The position numbers and the translations under genes are program-made. The notes beneath the pieces are model-generated. The model saw nothing but the letters and a program-made list of their open reading frames with translations, was not told the origin of the DNA and did not search any database. A stretch of DNA of 64,000 nt, from the NCBI GenBank assembly GCA_950075865.1, contig CATMVA010000001.1, positions 152,202 through 216,201 on the forward strand, given 5' to 3'. The DNA comes from an uncultured Oscillospiraceae bacterium. GTDB taxonomy: Bacteria > Bacillota > Clostridia > Oscillospirales > Oscillospiraceae. This document shows, in pieces, positions 44,600-54,795 of the stretch (position 1 is its first letter; every line of letters starts with the position of its first letter).

Positions 44600-45522
44600 A
44601 GTATATCCCCCGACTTCAATGGATGTCCGCGGAGAAAATCCGCAGCCGCCATCGCTTTTTTCCCGTCAGGCTGTATTTCCAGCAAACGCAGGGCGGAATT
44701 CTCTCCGCAGGCCACCAGAATACCATTGCTCCCGGCTTCCAGTACCCTTCCAGGTTGACCCATTCCGTCTTCCGGGGCGGTTTTAAATACCTTGCACCGG
44801 ATCCCCGCCACCGCGGTGACAGCCGCCGGCCATGGAAGCAGTCCTCTGACCTGATCATGGAGTGCCTGGGCAGGTCGGGTAAAATCCATGGGTGACAACT
44901 CCTTGGACAGCATGGGGGCCAACGTAACCGCGCTTTCATCCTGCGGTGTTCGAGAGGCGGTCCTCGCTTCTATCCCGGCTACCGCTTCAACCAGAAGCTT
45001 TCCGCCTATTTCTGCCAATCTGGCTGTCAGTTCAGGTGCCGCCTCATTAGGTCCGATAGCAGTCCTTACCTGTGAGATCACATCTCCGGCATCCAAGGCG
45101 GCAGCCATATACATAATGGTAACACCCGTCTCCTTTTCCCCGTTGAGAATGGCCCAGTTGATGGGCGCCGCTCCCCGGTACTTGGGCAACAGCGAGGAAT
45201 GAACATTGATGCACCCCATGGATGGTACATCCAAAATTTCCTGAGGCAGGATACGCCCATAGGCTGCCACCACGATCAAATCAGGCTCCAGAGCCCTGAT
45301 CTGGGCCAATGCGGTGCCGTCCCGGAGCTTCACCGGCTGAAAAACCGGGATCCCATGCGCCAGAGCACACTCTTTCACTGGGGTAAGCTGCAACTGGTTT
45401 TGGTGCCGTCCTACCGGCTTATCCGGCTGAGAAAAAACGCCGCAAACGGTATGCCCGGCAGCGATCAACGCCTCCAGAGAAGGAACGGCAAAGTGGGGCG
45501 TTCCCATAAACAGGATATTCAC
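44596..45522 (-). CDS. fmt: Methionyl-tRNA formyltransferase
   Basis: 308 residues. Formylates initiator Met-tRNA with 10-formyl-THF. Marks: MGTPHFAVPSLEAL (6-19), HSSLLPKYRGAAPINWAI with the catalytic Asn/His surroundings, and DAGDVI. It is adjacent to def, which removes the formyl group later. Confidence 0.96.
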   Translation of the reverse strand: MNILFMGTPHFAVPSLEALIAAGHTVCGVFSQPDKPVGRHQNQLQLTPVKECALAHGIPVFQPVKLRDGTALAQIRALEPDLIVVAAYGRILPQEILDVPSMGCINVHSSLLPKYRGAAPINWAILNGEKETGVTIMYMAAALDAGDVISQVRTAIGPNEAAPELTARLAEIGGKLLVEAVAGIEARTASRTPQDESAVTLAPMLSKELSPMDFTRPAQALHDQVRGLLPWPAAVTAVAGIRCKVFKTAPEDGMGQPGRVLEAGSNGILVACGENSALRLLEIQPDGKKAMAAADFLRGHPLKSGDIL

Positions 45523-45528
45523 GTTGGG

Positions 45529-46035
45529 TTACCTCTTTCTTCCCTTTTTCTGCTCCCGCTCCTGGAGCACTTCGAGTTCCTCACTGGTATAGAGCCGGTC
45601 CGCATGCTCCGAGAACACATGGCCGTCCAGATGCTCCAGCTCATGGCAAAAGCATCGGGCTACCACATCGGTCCCTTCCGCCTCAAACCATTCACCGTGC
45701 CGATCCTGGGCTTTCACACGAACCTTTTCAGGGCGAAGCACATACCCCCACATACCAGGCAGAGACAGGCAGCCCTCCAGACCATCCTGCTCCCCCTCTT
45801 CTTGGACGATTTCCGGATTCACAAGTTCCAACATTTCATCATTTTCGTCCACCACAATAACCGCACGACGCAAAATTCCGATCTGGGGCGCGGCCAGGCC
45901 GGCACCGTTGGCGTCGGCAAGGGTCTCCTTTAAGTCGTCCAACAGATCACCCAACCGTTCATCAAACTGTGTAACAGCGTGACACATCTTATGCAAAGCG
46001 GGATCCCTGTCAGTCAGGATGGGTCGAATCGCCAT
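45529..46035 (-). CDS. def: Peptide deformylase
   Basis: 168 residues. Removes N-formyl from nascent proteins. The three family motifs are complete: GAGLAAPQIG, EGCLSLPG and CHELEHLDGHVF, where Cys, two His and the Glu form the metal site. A short basic tail ends the chain (REQKKGRKR). Six bases upstream of fmt. Confidence 0.97.
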   Translation of the reverse strand: MAIRPILTDRDPALHKMCHAVTQFDERLGDLLDDLKETLADANGAGLAAPQIGILRRAVIVVDENDEMLELVNPEIVQEEGEQDGLEGCLSLPGMWGYVLRPEKVRVKAQDRHGEWFEAEGTDVVARCFCHELEHLDGHVFSEHADRLYTSEELEVLQEREQKKGRKR

Positions 46036-46046
46036 ATCGCTTCCTC

Positions 46047-48521
46047 CTATTCGTTCATGGGGTCTACATCGGCATTCACCGACACGCCCCGATTTTTCTT
46101 ATCCGCCTGGGCACAGCGTACCAGGTGAGCCACCAGTTCCCGCATAGGACGGGTATTCTGTGCCAAAATGGTCAGTCGGTAGCGGTAGCGGTTATTCACC
46201 TTGGCTATCGCCGCCGGAATTGGTCCCAACACCGTGCATTCCAGCCTTGTCCGGTCACTCTCCGCCAGCCAGCGCCGAAGGGTGTCCCGCAGAAACGCGC
46301 ATACACGAAGAGCTTGTCCCTCCTCCGCTCCGGATACATGGATCACAAAGAAGGAGGCAAAGGGCGGGCAGCCTCGCACCCGGCGAAGGCCGATTTCCTG
46401 CTCATAAAAGCAATCATAGTCCTGCCGGGCTGCGGCAAGGATCACATCATTCTCCGGCGTATAGGTCTGGATAATGGCCCGGCCCTCCTTGTTTCCCCGG
46501 CCGGCTCTCCCCACGACCTGTGTGATCAGAGAGAAGGTACGCTCTCCAGACCGGTAGTCGTCCAAATAGAGCCCCTGGTCCGCTGAAATAACCCCGACCA
46601 GGGTCACATTCTCAAAATCCAACCCCTTGGCCACCATTTGGGTCCCCACCAGGACCGGGATCTTCTCCTCCCGGAACCGGGCAAGCATTTTTTCATGGGA
46701 ACGGCTAGCCGTGGTGGTGTCGGCGTCCATACGCATGACCTCTACTCCAGGAAACCGTTCATGAAGCGCCTCCTCCACCCGTTGGGTCCCCACGCCCACG
46801 CTTTTCAGCTTCCCTCCACACTCCGGGCACCTGTCCGGCAAAGGCTCTGAGTGACCGCAGTGGTGGCACATCAACCGCCGATTGGCCAAATGATAGGTCA
46901 GATAAGCCGAACAGCGTGGGCAAGCCGGCACCTGCCCGCAAGCAACACAGGTAACCATGGGACTGGCTCCCCGGCGGTTCAGAAACAGAATGCTCTGCTC
47001 CCCCCGGGCAATGTTTTCCTCCAAAGCCTCCACCAAGGGAAGGCTGAGAGGCGACGGCTCTCCAGTGCGTAGTTCTTCTTTCAGGTCGGCCAGAAAGACC
47101 TGGGGCAGAACCTTCTCGTTATACCGGTGTGGCAAGGTAAAGAGATGATAATCCCCCTCTTTGGCGTGATACATCGTCTCTACCGACGGAGTTGCCGATC
47201 CCAGCACCAAGAGAGCGCTGGTCCGGCTGGCCCGATACTTTGCCACGTCTCTGGCGTGATAGCGGGGCACGTTCTCCGATTTATAGCTCCCCTCCTGCTC
47301 CTCATCCAGAATGATAAGTCCCAGATCCTTCAACGGTGCAAAAACAGCTGAACGGGTCCCAATAACCACTCTGGCCCTCCCTGTCCGGGCACGTTTCCAC
47401 TCATCATAGCGTTCTCCGGCCGGGAGGGAGCTGTGAAGAACTGCCACTTCCTGCCCAAAATGAGCGGTAAAAATGGCCATAAGCTGCGGTGTCAGGGCAA
47501 TTTCCGGCACCAACGTCAGGGCAGTTTTCCCTCGTTTCAGTGTCTCCTGGATCAATCGAAGATAAACCTGCGTCTTCCCGCTTCCGGTCACTCCATACAA
47601 AAGAGCCACCGCCGGTTTTCCCTCTGCGGCCAAAATATCCAGCCCCCGGAACGCAGTCTCCTGCTCCCGATTCAGCTGAATGGGCGCCGCGGGCTTTACC
47701 GTCTCGGGCACACTTCTGCGGAAGGTCTCCCGTTCCTCTATCTGAACAAGCCCGCTTTTCTCCAAAGCCTTAAAAGTAGAGCCAGTGGCACCGGTAAAAT
47801 AGCAGATCTCCTTCACCGAGCCCTCTCCGATCCCGGAAAGCAGCTCCACCACAGCGTACCGTAACGGGGCCGTCTTTCGCTTTACCTCCACTTGGGCCAG
47901 AGCCTCCTCTGCAGGGATGGCCAAAGAAGCCCATCGCTCTGTTTTGTCTCCCACACCGCGGGAGGCGCTGGTAGTCAGCGTCAAAATCCCCTTTTCCAGC
48001 AGCGAACGAAGCGCAGCGCCAGGATTCTTTGTACCGAAGGCTTCACGAATACGCCCCACCTCCAGCCCCTGGCGGTAAGGTGCTACCAGCTCCACGATCT
48101 TCCGCTCAGCCTTAGAGTGTCCTGCAGCCGCTTCCGCAATCTCCTGTTCCACTCCATCAGCTAGACTATAACAGTCCTGAAGCGCATAGTAAAGCCCAGC
48201 CGGCAGCATGGCCCGGGCCGCTTCATAAACGGTACAAAACCACCGTTCCCGCACCCATAAGGCCAGGCGGATCCCCTCCTCATCCATCACCTGCTCCTCA
48301 TCCAACTGGGCCAGAATGGACTTCAAAGGCTTTTCCGAAGCCGGACCATCTTCCACCGACAGTACCAAACCTTCCACCCGCTTGTTGCCCGGACCAAAAG
48401 GGACCATGACTCGCACACCAGGGCTCAGCTTGTCCAACTCGGCGGGGACCAGATAGGAATATGGCCGATCAATGGCAAAAGTAGCCGCCGAAAGAGCAAT
48501 TTTAGCGATCAAAACCGACAT
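46047..48521 (-). CDS. priA: Primosomal replication restart helicase PriA
   Basis: 824 residues. Reloads the replisome at stalled forks. An N-terminal 3'-DNA-binding domain is followed by Walker A GVTGSGKTQVY, DEEQEGSYK and a zinc-binding insert of paired cysteines (CVACGQVPACPRCSAY, CHHCGHSEPLPDRCPECGG), and the helicase C motif VGRAGRGNKEGRAIIQT. ATG at 48521 follows GGGAGG. The upstream hairpin (48546-48583) suggests it is partly insulated from rpoZ. Confidence 0.96.
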   Translation of the reverse strand: MSVLIAKIALSAATFAIDRPYSYLVPAELDKLSPGVRVMVPFGPGNKRVEGLVLSVEDGPASEKPLKSILAQLDEEQVMDEEGIRLALWVRERWFCTVYEAARAMLPAGLYYALQDCYSLADGVEQEIAEAAAGHSKAERKIVELVAPYRQGLEVGRIREAFGTKNPGAALRSLLEKGILTLTTSASRGVGDKTERWASLAIPAEEALAQVEVKRKTAPLRYAVVELLSGIGEGSVKEICYFTGATGSTFKALEKSGLVQIEERETFRRSVPETVKPAAPIQLNREQETAFRGLDILAAEGKPAVALLYGVTGSGKTQVYLRLIQETLKRGKTALTLVPEIALTPQLMAIFTAHFGQEVAVLHSSLPAGERYDEWKRARTGRARVVIGTRSAVFAPLKDLGLIILDEEQEGSYKSENVPRYHARDVAKYRASRTSALLVLGSATPSVETMYHAKEGDYHLFTLPHRYNEKVLPQVFLADLKEELRTGEPSPLSLPLVEALEENIARGEQSILFLNRRGASPMVTCVACGQVPACPRCSAYLTYHLANRRLMCHHCGHSEPLPDRCPECGGKLKSVGVGTQRVEEALHERFPGVEVMRMDADTTTASRSHEKMLARFREEKIPVLVGTQMVAKGLDFENVTLVGVISADQGLYLDDYRSGERTFSLITQVVGRAGRGNKEGRAIIQTYTPENDVILAAARQDYDCFYEQEIGLRRVRGCPPFASFFVIHVSGAEEGQALRVCAFLRDTLRRWLAESDRTRLECTVLGPIPAAIAKVNNRYRYRLTILAQNTRPMRELVAHLVRCAQADKKNRGVSVNADVDPMNE

Positions 48522-48545
48522 TCGGCATCCTCCCTTCACCACAAA

Positions 48546-48583
48546 AGGCAAGCGCCTGGGCTCTGACCCGGCGCTTGCTTTTT
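48546..48583 (-). terminator. Terminator between rpoZ and priA
   Basis: A 9-bp stem (GCAAGCGCC / GGCGCTTGC) extended by GGG/CCC, with TTTTG after it on the minus strand. Being inside a gene cluster, it may only attenuate. Confidence 0.65.
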
Positions 48584-48779
48584 ATCCTTCCCGGACAGGC
48601 TCTACCGCCCCGGAAGCCACCTCTTTCATCGCCAAGGTAACCGGTTTCTCGTCCAAAGGATACCCCTCATCCTCAGCCTGACTGGCAATCTGGCGGGCTC
48701 GGTGAGCCACCACATTCACCAGCATATACCGACTGGGCACCTGCCTGAGCAAATTCTTCATTGCCGGTTCGAGCATCAT
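48582..48779 (-). CDS. rpoZ: RNA polymerase omega subunit
   Basis: 65 residues. Small subunit that wraps the beta' C-terminus. The family motif is SRYMLVNVVAHRARQIA, followed by KPVTLAMKEVASG. It lies between priA and gmk as in Bacilli. Confidence 0.92.
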   Translation of the reverse strand: MMLEPAMKNLLRQVPSRYMLVNVVAHRARQIASQAEDEGYPLDEKPVTLAMKEVASGAVEPVREG

Positions 48780-48786
48780 AATAGCA

Positions 48787-49395
48787 TCAAACTCCTTCCA
48801 TAAGATCCAAATGATATTTAACCCGACATCCCTCGGCCGTCAGGATCGCCATAATTTCAGCGGCAGCCTTGGAGACCGTATCATTCACAACCAGATAATC
48901 ATAGTTGGGAATTTCACTGCATTCGATCTGTGCCTGTCTGAGCCGGCCTTCAATGACCTCCTCAGAATCGGTGTGGCGTCCGTGGAGACGCCGGGAAAGC
49001 TCCTCAACGGAGGGTGGAAAGATGAAAATCAGCACCGCACCAGGGCACTTTTCCCGCACCTTGGCCGCCCCTTGGACCTCGATATCCAGAAGCACATCGA
49101 TCCCAGCATCCAGCTTCTCCTCAATAACCTTCAAAGATGTACCATAGTAATGGTCCACATATTTGGCATATTCCAAAAACTCGTTTCTCTCCACCATGGC
49201 CTGAAAGGTCTCCTCGGAAACGAAATTGTAATTAACGCCGTCCTCCTCCCCCATCCGGGGCTTACGAGTTGTAAAGGACACTGAAAAATAAATATCGCTC
49301 CGCTCACTCAGAAGTTCAGCAATCACCGTACTCTTCCCCGCGCCCGAAGGCCCAGACAAAACGATCATCTGTCCTCTCTTTTTCTGAGGGATCAT
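48787..49395 (-). CDS. gmk: Guanylate kinase
   Basis: 202 residues. Phosphorylates GMP to GDP. P-loop [11 protein letters not shown] (13-23), GMP-binding [17 protein letters not shown], then [12 protein letters not shown]. It overlaps the remA gene by 4 bases. Confidence 0.97.
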   Translation of the reverse strand: MIPQKKRGQMIVLSGPSGAGKSTVIAELLSERSDIYFSVSFTTRKPRMGEEDGVNYNFVSEETFQAMVERNEFLEYAKYVDHYYGTSLKVIEEKLDAGIDVLLDIEVQGAAKVREKCPGAVLIFIFPPSVEELSRRLHGRHTDSEEVIEGRLRQAQIECSEIPNYDYLVVNDTVSKAAAEIMAILTAEGCRVKYHLDLMEGV

Positions 49396-49661
49396 GTGTC
49401 CTCTTCCTCCTCATCTGTCTCTGTCTCTTTTCCGCCAGTCCTGGCCGCTACGGTTTCAGGCTGGAGTGCCGAGAGAACGATATGTCCACTGTCCATTACC
49501 AAAACAGCCCGCGTCTTACGGCCATAGGTAGCGTCAATCAAGATACCCCCCCCCCGGGCTTCCTGGATCATCCGTTTGACTGGGGCTGATTCCGGCCCGA
49601 TAACAGCCACCAGCCGCTGTGCAGAGACCATGTTTCCGAATCCTACATTCACCAGCTTCAT
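49392..49661 (-). CDS. remA: RemA-like DNA-binding regulator (DUF370)
   Basis: 89 residues. RemA family proteins form DNA-bending oligomers and activate biofilm and other genes in Bacillus. The core [19 protein letters not shown] and [36 protein letters not shown] is intact; the C-terminus is an acidic extension. ATG at 49661 follows GGGGAG by 7 bases. The stop of yicC is 15 bases upstream (overlap none). Confidence 0.88.
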   Translation of the reverse strand: MKLVNVGFGNMVSAQRLVAVIGPESAPVKRMIQEARGGGILIDATYGRKTRAVLVMDSGHIVLSALQPETVAARTGGKETETDEEEEDT

Positions 49662-49675
49662 CCCGCACTCCCCTG

Positions 49676-50563
49676 TCATTCAATGTTCTGGATCTGCTCC
49701 CGAATCTTTTCAATCTCGGCCTTGATATCCACCACATAGCGAGAAGTTTCGATATCATTGCATTTGGAGCCAATGGTATTGGCCTCCCGATTAAACTCCT
49801 GAACTAGGAAATCCAGCTTTCGCCCCACGCCGCCACCCTGCTCCAACATCAGCCGAAGCTGCGAAATGTGACTTCTCAGCCGCACCGTCTCTTCATCCAC
49901 CGCCACCTTATCGGCATAAATAGCCGCCTCAGTGAGGATCCGGCTCTCATCAATCTGATTATTATGAAGGACCTCAGCCATCTTAGCAGCCAAACGGGCC
50001 CGGTAATCTGCCACGATCCCAGGGGATCGCTCCTCCACCTTGCCCGTCAGCACTTCTATTTCTGAAGCCCGGCCAAGCACATCCTCCCGGAGCTTTTCAC
50101 CCTCCCGTTCCCGCATGGCGTTAAAGTCGTCCAACGCTCTCTCCATCGCCTCCAGTAGAAGGCTTTTGGCCCGCTCCTGGTCCTCCTCCTTTTTTTCCAC
50201 GGTAAGCACATCGGGAAAACGGGCCAAGTCGGCCGCATAGCCACTTTTCTTAATGTAGTTTCCGCCATCTATCTCATATAGTTTTCTCAGCGCCTCAATA
50301 TAGCTCTTCGCCAGGGATTCATTTACCGTGACCTCCATATCAGCTCCACCTGTATGGGCCACGTTGACAAACACATCCACTTTCCCGCGGCCCACCTTGT
50401 TCTGGATCCGTTCTTTCAGCGCATCTTCGGCAAAAAGATAGGCCCGCGGCATCTTCACGGTACAATCCAGATATCGGTTGTTCACCGACCGCAGCTCTAC
50501 TGTAACGGTCAGATCCTCCCCCATGGCTTCACCCCGGCCATAGCCGGTCATGCTTCTGATCAC
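49676..50563 (-). CDS. yicC: YicC-type endoribonuclease
   Basis: 295 residues. The start GTG-ATC-AGA-AGC-ATG gives the usual [12 protein letters not shown]-terminus; GAGG lies 5 bases upstream. Marks: [11 protein letters not shown] and, at the end, [21 protein letters not shown]. Members cut structured RNA at selected sites. Sits ahead of remA-gmk-rpoZ as in other Firmicutes. Confidence 0.9.
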   Translation of the reverse strand: MIRSMTGYGRGEAMGEDLTVTVELRSVNNRYLDCTVKMPRAYLFAEDALKERIQNKVGRGKVDVFVNVAHTGGADMEVTVNESLAKSYIEALRKLYEIDGGNYIKKSGYAADLARFPDVLTVEKKEEDQERAKSLLLEAMERALDDFNAMREREGEKLREDVLGRASEIEVLTGKVEERSPGIVADYRARLAAKMAEVLHNNQIDESRILTEAAIYADKVAVDEETVRLRSHISQLRLMLEQGGGVGRKLDFLVQEFNREANTIGSKCNDIETSRYVVDIKAEIEKIREQIQNIE

Positions 50564-50589
50564 GAATGCCTCAATCCTTTCATGTAAAA

Positions 50590-51195
50590 TCAGCAGCAGG
50601 GCCCGCCCCAGGGGGTAAGACAACTGATGCACATGTAGGTAGTGCAGGGGTCCATTCCCCCCGCGCTGTATCCGGCGGGGCGATAGCCAGCCCGGCCATG
50701 CTGCATCATTGCAAGGGCCTGTCGATACTCTGCATTTGCCGGATCCATCGTGCAGGCCGCCCGAAAGTGCTGGGTAGCCTCATCCAACCACCCCCGCTGA
50801 TAAGCGATGTACCCGGTCAAGAAATGCCACTCGGCAGTCTGTTGCGGCGCTGAACGGAGGATCTCCTCCGCTCTGCCCAAATCCCCCATATTGATATACT
50901 GCCGGGCCTGGGCGAAAATCGTATTTCCCGCGCTATCCCTCTGGTAGGCCTGCTGCTGTTGCTGCGTCTGATAAGCATAGCCACCGGAAGAGTAACTGCC
51001 GCCCTCGGAACGAGTCCGGGTAATGATGTCGTAAGCCTCGTTAATTTCTTTCATTTTCTCCTCCGCCAGGTCGGCCAGAGGATTGTTCTGATAGTTGTCC
51101 GGGTGATACTTCCGGGCCAGTTCCCGATAGGCCTTTTTGATCTCCTCATCACTGGCACTCGGACTGACACCAAGTACACTGTATGGATCATTCAT
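50590..51195 (-). CDS. J-domain protein with TPR-like part and Cys-rich tail
   Basis: 201 residues. N-terminal J domain ([17 protein letters not shown], with HPD at about 31-33) would stimulate a DnaK partner. A Gln-rich linker (about 75-90) follows, then helical repeats of TPR character ([27 protein letters not shown] region). The last 20 residues hold four cysteines ([10 protein letters not shown]...CC) that could bind metal. Start overlaps the DUF5685 stop by 4 bases (ATGA), so the two are probably co-translated. Confidence 0.82.
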   Translation of the reverse strand: MNDPYSVLGVSPSASDEEIKKAYRELARKYHPDNYQNNPLADLAEEKMKEINEAYDIITRTRSEGGSYSSGGYAYQTQQQQQAYQRDSAGNTIFAQARQYINMGDLGRAEEILRSAPQQTAEWHFLTGYIAYQRGWLDEATQHFRAACTMDPANAEYRQALAMMQHGRAGYRPAGYSAGGMDPCTTYMCISCLTPWGGPCC

Positions 51196-52067
51196 CGGCT
51201 GACCCTCCTTTGTCTCTTCAAATATTCCCGCCATTGACCGGTGAAAACCAGTTCTTCCACTCCAGGCAGGCCTCTGTACAAAATATTTTCCATCACACTG
51301 TGCCAGGCATTGGACTCCAGAAGCTGAAACGCCGCTCCCGCCAGACTCAAAGAGTGGTCCATCATTTTTCGGAGATACTGCTTGTCCTCCTCGCTCCACT
51401 GAGGAAACCGGGCCAAAACAGGATTGTAGTTTCTCCTTCGGCGATCCTCCTCCAAATCGTCCACCGCATCGATCAGATAAATCCAGCGACCGACATGATA
51501 AAGCATCTGTCCCATAGCACGGTCCCGTTCCGGAGCGCCTGTAGCTGGAGCCGTCGCAGCTAAAAGAGAAGCAAAACAATGGGCTGTTCTGTCTATCGAG
51601 GTACAACCTTCACTCTCCAACGCCCCCAACTCTTCCAGCTGCTGTGCCACCTGAGCGTCAAAAATCGGGTAATCACGCTTCGCTTTCCGATATCCAGGAG
51701 TAAGGCAAAGATTCAGTAACCTCGCCGGAACCCCGGCAAAGAATCCGTTATCCCGAATTGAATCCTTCAGCTTCCACCAGGTCAGGATCACACTCTCTCC
51801 GGCAGCCACCTCCAGCCAAAGTCCCTTTTCGCAGCAGGCTTTTCCTTTGACTGGATGGGCAGGACATCGGCGGCAGCCCGTAACAGATACCGCATCAGAA
51901 GGCGCCAGAAGCATGGCCAGCAGGGCAAAATCATAGTTGAGAAAGAACCGCGGGAATTGTCCGTACCGCTCTCCCATGCCCCGGCAGACACCGCAATAAG
52001 CGGCTTCGTAGCTTTTCAGCTCATCCGGGGACAGCCTGTCCGAATCGACTCTGACATACCCAAACAC
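51192..52067 (-). CDS. DUF5685 family protein
   Basis: 291 residues. Family start [20 protein letters not shown], then [13 protein letters not shown] (near 24-36) and [15 protein letters not shown] with further cysteines, an HxxxD-like helical core and [21 protein letters not shown] near residue 195. It resembles a diiron/terpene-cyclase-like helical protein in pattern, but function is unknown. Consistently found beside J-domain genes in clostridia (recalled, not checked). Confidence 0.78.
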   Translation of the reverse strand: MFGYVRVDSDRLSPDELKSYEAAYCGVCRGMGERYGQFPRFFLNYDFALLAMLLAPSDAVSVTGCRRCPAHPVKGKACCEKGLWLEVAAGESVILTWWKLKDSIRDNGFFAGVPARLLNLCLTPGYRKAKRDYPIFDAQVAQQLEELGALESEGCTSIDRTAHCFASLLAATAPATGAPERDRAMGQMLYHVGRWIYLIDAVDDLEEDRRRRNYNPVLARFPQWSEEDKQYLRKMMDHSLSLAGAAFQLLESNAWHSVMENILYRGLPGVEELVFTGQWREYLKRQRRVSR

Positions 52068-52069
52068 GC

Positions 52070-52492
52070 TCAGTTCTCCACCGCAATCACACGAACCGAC
52101 AGTGCATGCTTTTTCCGGTAACGATCCAGCATCAGGGCGATCAGAAGTCCTATCGCAAAGCCGCTGCCGCCCAGCGCAATGGCCGCACCTTCGTTCCAGC
52201 CCAAGCCACTCCCCAGAAAATACCCCAGGAAGAACAGAGTCAACGGTAGCAAATAAAGTACTGCCGCCGCTCCCAACACCTTCCTCGCGGCACTCTCCAC
52301 CGTCACGGTATCCCCCGGTCGAGCATCACAGCTATTTTCCGCCTCCACCCGGATCTCAGGGGCATTCTCCATAAAGGAACAGTGGTCACAGGACCCACAG
52401 TTATGGGCACTGGCGCAAGCCGAGGCCCGACGGATCCTGACCTCAACATATCCCGGCCGCAGGAGACGGGTCACTTGGGCTGTCTGCTTCAT
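52070..52492 (-). CDS. RseC/MucC family membrane protein
   Basis: 140 residues. Cysteines C-x5-CxxC-xx-C around ASAHNCGSCDHCSF, then a soluble beta region and two membrane helices (about 74-94 and 100-120). RseC family proteins in Proteobacteria belong to a SoxR-reducing complex with Rsx/Rnf; the Firmicute role is unclear. Two bases upstream of the DUF5685 start region, same direction. Confidence 0.78.
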   Translation of the reverse strand: MKQTAQVTRLLRPGYVEVRIRRASACASAHNCGSCDHCSFMENAPEIRVEAENSCDARPGDTVTVESAARKVLGAAAVLYLLPLTLFFLGYFLGSGLGWNEGAAIALGGSGFAIGLLIALMLDRYRKKHALSVRVIAVEN

Positions 52493-52507
52493 AGACTTGA
52501 AAACTCC

Positions 52508-53758
52508 TTACGTCTTATTGATAGCGACCACAATGGTGTACTCACCCACCGCACCCACACTGCTGCCGCTTCCCACATAGACCTTGACCGGTATGGTCTG
52601 GGTCCCCGAGGTCGCTACCGCGTTGCTCAGATCCGCCACGATCCGAACCTGAGAGGGGGTGACCGCAGCCACCGCGGCGGCGCTGCCTCTAATCTGGATC
52701 GAACAGGCCCTTGTCACCGCTCTGGCGCTATACCCCTCAATGGGATTGATCAAATCGATATTGGAGGTTTCCACCGTAGCCGTTGTCAATCCGGTAAACT
52801 TCAGATCCACTGTAGCCTCCGAAACACCGCTCACATTGGTCAGCTCGTCAGCCAGCGGGATCGGGAAGGTCAGGGTGGTATCCTCCGGCACCTTGGAGAG
52901 ATCGATATCGCCCAGCGAAATTACCCGCAACGTCTCCAGTGCCTCCGGCGCACCAGATATCATAACGGTTTCCGGATCTATCGTGCAGTGCACATTCTCC
53001 TTGCCAACGCCGTTGCCATAGATGAGGTTGACTTGGACCCCCACTTCCTTCAGCATGGAAATGGGCAACGTGGTCCTCACCACCTGCGTACTGGTCATAA
53101 GGCTTTGCGTCTCGGCGGTACTCAGCGGCTCGTCAACAAAGGTGATGAAGGTATATGGTTGATCGCCCTCATAGGTCTCGGTCATATTTTCCTGATCCAG
53201 GGTAACCAGCGCGTACTCGATCTGATTGACCAACGCCTCATCTCCTCGAACCTCGATGGAAGACGGGGAAAAGGAAAATTTACCGGGCAGGTATCCATCG
53301 GCCACGCGGCCCGACACAATGCCCTGGACCGGGATCTCTCTTCTGGCCAGCCGAGAGACCGTAAAGCTCACATTGGTCGGGTACTGGTCTGTAATGACCA
53401 GAGAACTGCTTGATATATCAGGCGGCAGATTATAAGACACCTGATATGCCAAAGTATGTTCGCCCCGCTGCTGGATGTTGGATACATCCACAACAACAGA
53501 CACCGTCTCGGAAGAAAGCGCCCGGTAGGCATTTCGTCGACCCGACACCTGAATGGACACAGTCTGCTCCGCGCCTGAGGTAATAGTCAGGCCTCTCTCC
53601 TCCAGCGCTTCCAGTCCAATAAAGGTGACCGGGATGTTGCGGACCGGTCCTGACTCCTCCGGATTGGCTACATTTCCGGTATAGGACCATGCCACAATGG
53701 CAACCAGGACCGAAAGGACCATATAAAGCCCTTTATACTTTATCTGTCTCTGTTCCAC
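52508..53758 (-). CDS. cdaR: YbbR-domain regulator of diadenylate cyclase (CdaR)
   Basis: 416 residues. One N-terminal membrane helix (about 10-28), then four extracellular YbbR repeats rich in beta strand (VRNIPVTFIGLEALEERGLTI is the first). CdaR binds CdaA and tunes c-di-AMP synthesis. It overlaps dacA by 26 bases. Confidence 0.92.
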   Translation of the reverse strand: MEQRQIKYKGLYMVLSVLVAIVAWSYTGNVANPEESGPVRNIPVTFIGLEALEERGLTITSGAEQTVSIQVSGRRNAYRALSSETVSVVVDVSNIQQRGEHTLAYQVSYNLPPDISSSSLVITDQYPTNVSFTVSRLARREIPVQGIVSGRVADGYLPGKFSFSPSSIEVRGDEALVNQIEYALVTLDQENMTETYEGDQPYTFITFVDEPLSTAETQSLMTSTQVVRTTLPISMLKEVGVQVNLIYGNGVGKENVHCTIDPETVMISGAPEALETLRVISLGDIDLSKVPEDTTLTFPIPLADELTNVSGVSEATVDLKFTGLTTATVETSNIDLINPIEGYSARAVTRACSIQIRGSAAAVAAVTPSQVRIVADLSNAVATSGTQTIPVKVYVGSGSSVGAVGEYTIVVAINKT

Positions 53759-54629
53759 TCTTTTTCCCCTCCTTCCTGCTCTTAAACAGGCCGGAGAGCT
53801 TGCCGAGCGGGAGGCTCTCCTCGGTCTCCTTTTGTGGCATCAGTTCATTCCGCAGCAGACGCTCCAGCGTTTCGGGGGCCAGATGGCGTTTCAGCATACC
53901 GCCTACAGCCACCGAAATGGACCCGGTCTCCTCCGAAACGATGGCTACTACGGCATCGGTCTGCTCACTGGCTCCAATACCTGCCCGGTGGCGCATACCC
54001 AGATCACGGGACAGGTTCACATTCCCGGACATGGGAAGCATACAGCCGGCGCCAACGATCCGTCCATTCCGAACAATGACAGCGCCATCGTGAAGAGGTG
54101 CTTTATTCCAGAAAATATTTTTCAGCAGTTCAGCGTTAACTACCGTATCTAGGGCAGTACCTGTCCGAATGGCGTCGTTCAGCATATTGTCACGCTCAAA
54201 AACCATCAGCGCCCCTGTCTTGCTTTCTGAGAGAGAGGCATAGGCCTTCACCGTCTGCGTAATAGCGTTATCCATCTCATCCGGGATGGTTTGATGTGTG
54301 GAAAATACATGCCCCAACTTGCTGCTTCCCACCTGCTCCAGAAATTTGCGCAGTTCAGGCTGGAAAAGGACCACTATGGCCACCACGCCCCATTCCAACA
54401 ACCGGCTTAAAAGGAAGTTGACCGTGTACAGGTTAAACACACCAGACAGCCACACAGCCACCATGATCAACAGAATACCCCGGGCTACCTTTCCGGAATT
54501 TGTCGTTCGGATGAGCACCATAACCTTATAGACAAGGAAAGCTATGATAGCAATATCAATGATGTCAAAGATGGTGATCAACGAAAAATCTACCACTGCT
54601 CCCCGTAGCGCAGTGACCAGCGCATCCAT
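53733..54629 (-). CDS. dacA: Diadenylate cyclase CdaA (c-di-AMP synthase)
   Basis: 298 residues: three membrane helices in the first 80 residues and a DAC domain with KAPLHDGAVIV (DGA motif) and GMRHRAGIGASE (RHR motif). Makes c-di-AMP from two ATP, controlling potassium and wall homeostasis. The C-terminal 30 residues are charged. The glmM gene often adjoins cdaA-cdaR in Firmicutes; here it is in the ruv operon instead. Own promoter 54685-54713. Confidence 0.96.
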   Translation of the reverse strand: MDALVTALRGAVVDFSLITIFDIIDIAIIAFLVYKVMVLIRTTNSGKVARGILLIMVAVWLSGVFNLYTVNFLLSRLLEWGVVAIVVLFQPELRKFLEQVGSSKLGHVFSTHQTIPDEMDNAITQTVKAYASLSESKTGALMVFERDNMLNDAIRTGTALDTVVNAELLKNIFWNKAPLHDGAVIVRNGRIVGAGCMLPMSGNVNLSRDLGMRHRAGIGASEQTDAVVAIVSEETGSISVAVGGMLKRHLAPETLERLLRNELMPQKETEESLPLGKLSGLFKSRKEGKKSGTETDKV

Positions 54630-54684
54630 TCCATCCCCTCCTTCTCTGAGAACCGCCTACCACAAGCTCTGTTTTAACTAATAT

Positions 54685-54713
54685 ATTATACTTGATTTTC
54701 CATCTATGCGCAA
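54685..54713 (-). promoter_or_regulatory. Promoter of dacA-cdaR
   Basis: On the minus strand TTGCGC, 17 bases, perfect TATAAT, about 55 bases before the start codon. Confidence 0.7.
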
Positions 54714-54761
54714 GGGTGCAAGCCATGTTTTTTATCATTTATTCATACTTTTGCTTCTCGC

Positions 54762-54792
54762 AAAAAAGAAGAGGGATCCCGAAGGATCCCCC
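54762..54792 (-). terminator. Terminator of the desulfurase-like gene
   Basis: GGGATCC-TTCG-GGATCCC on the minus strand with a UUCG-type loop, then TCTTCTTTTTT. Confidence 0.8.
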
Positions 54793-54795
54793 TTT

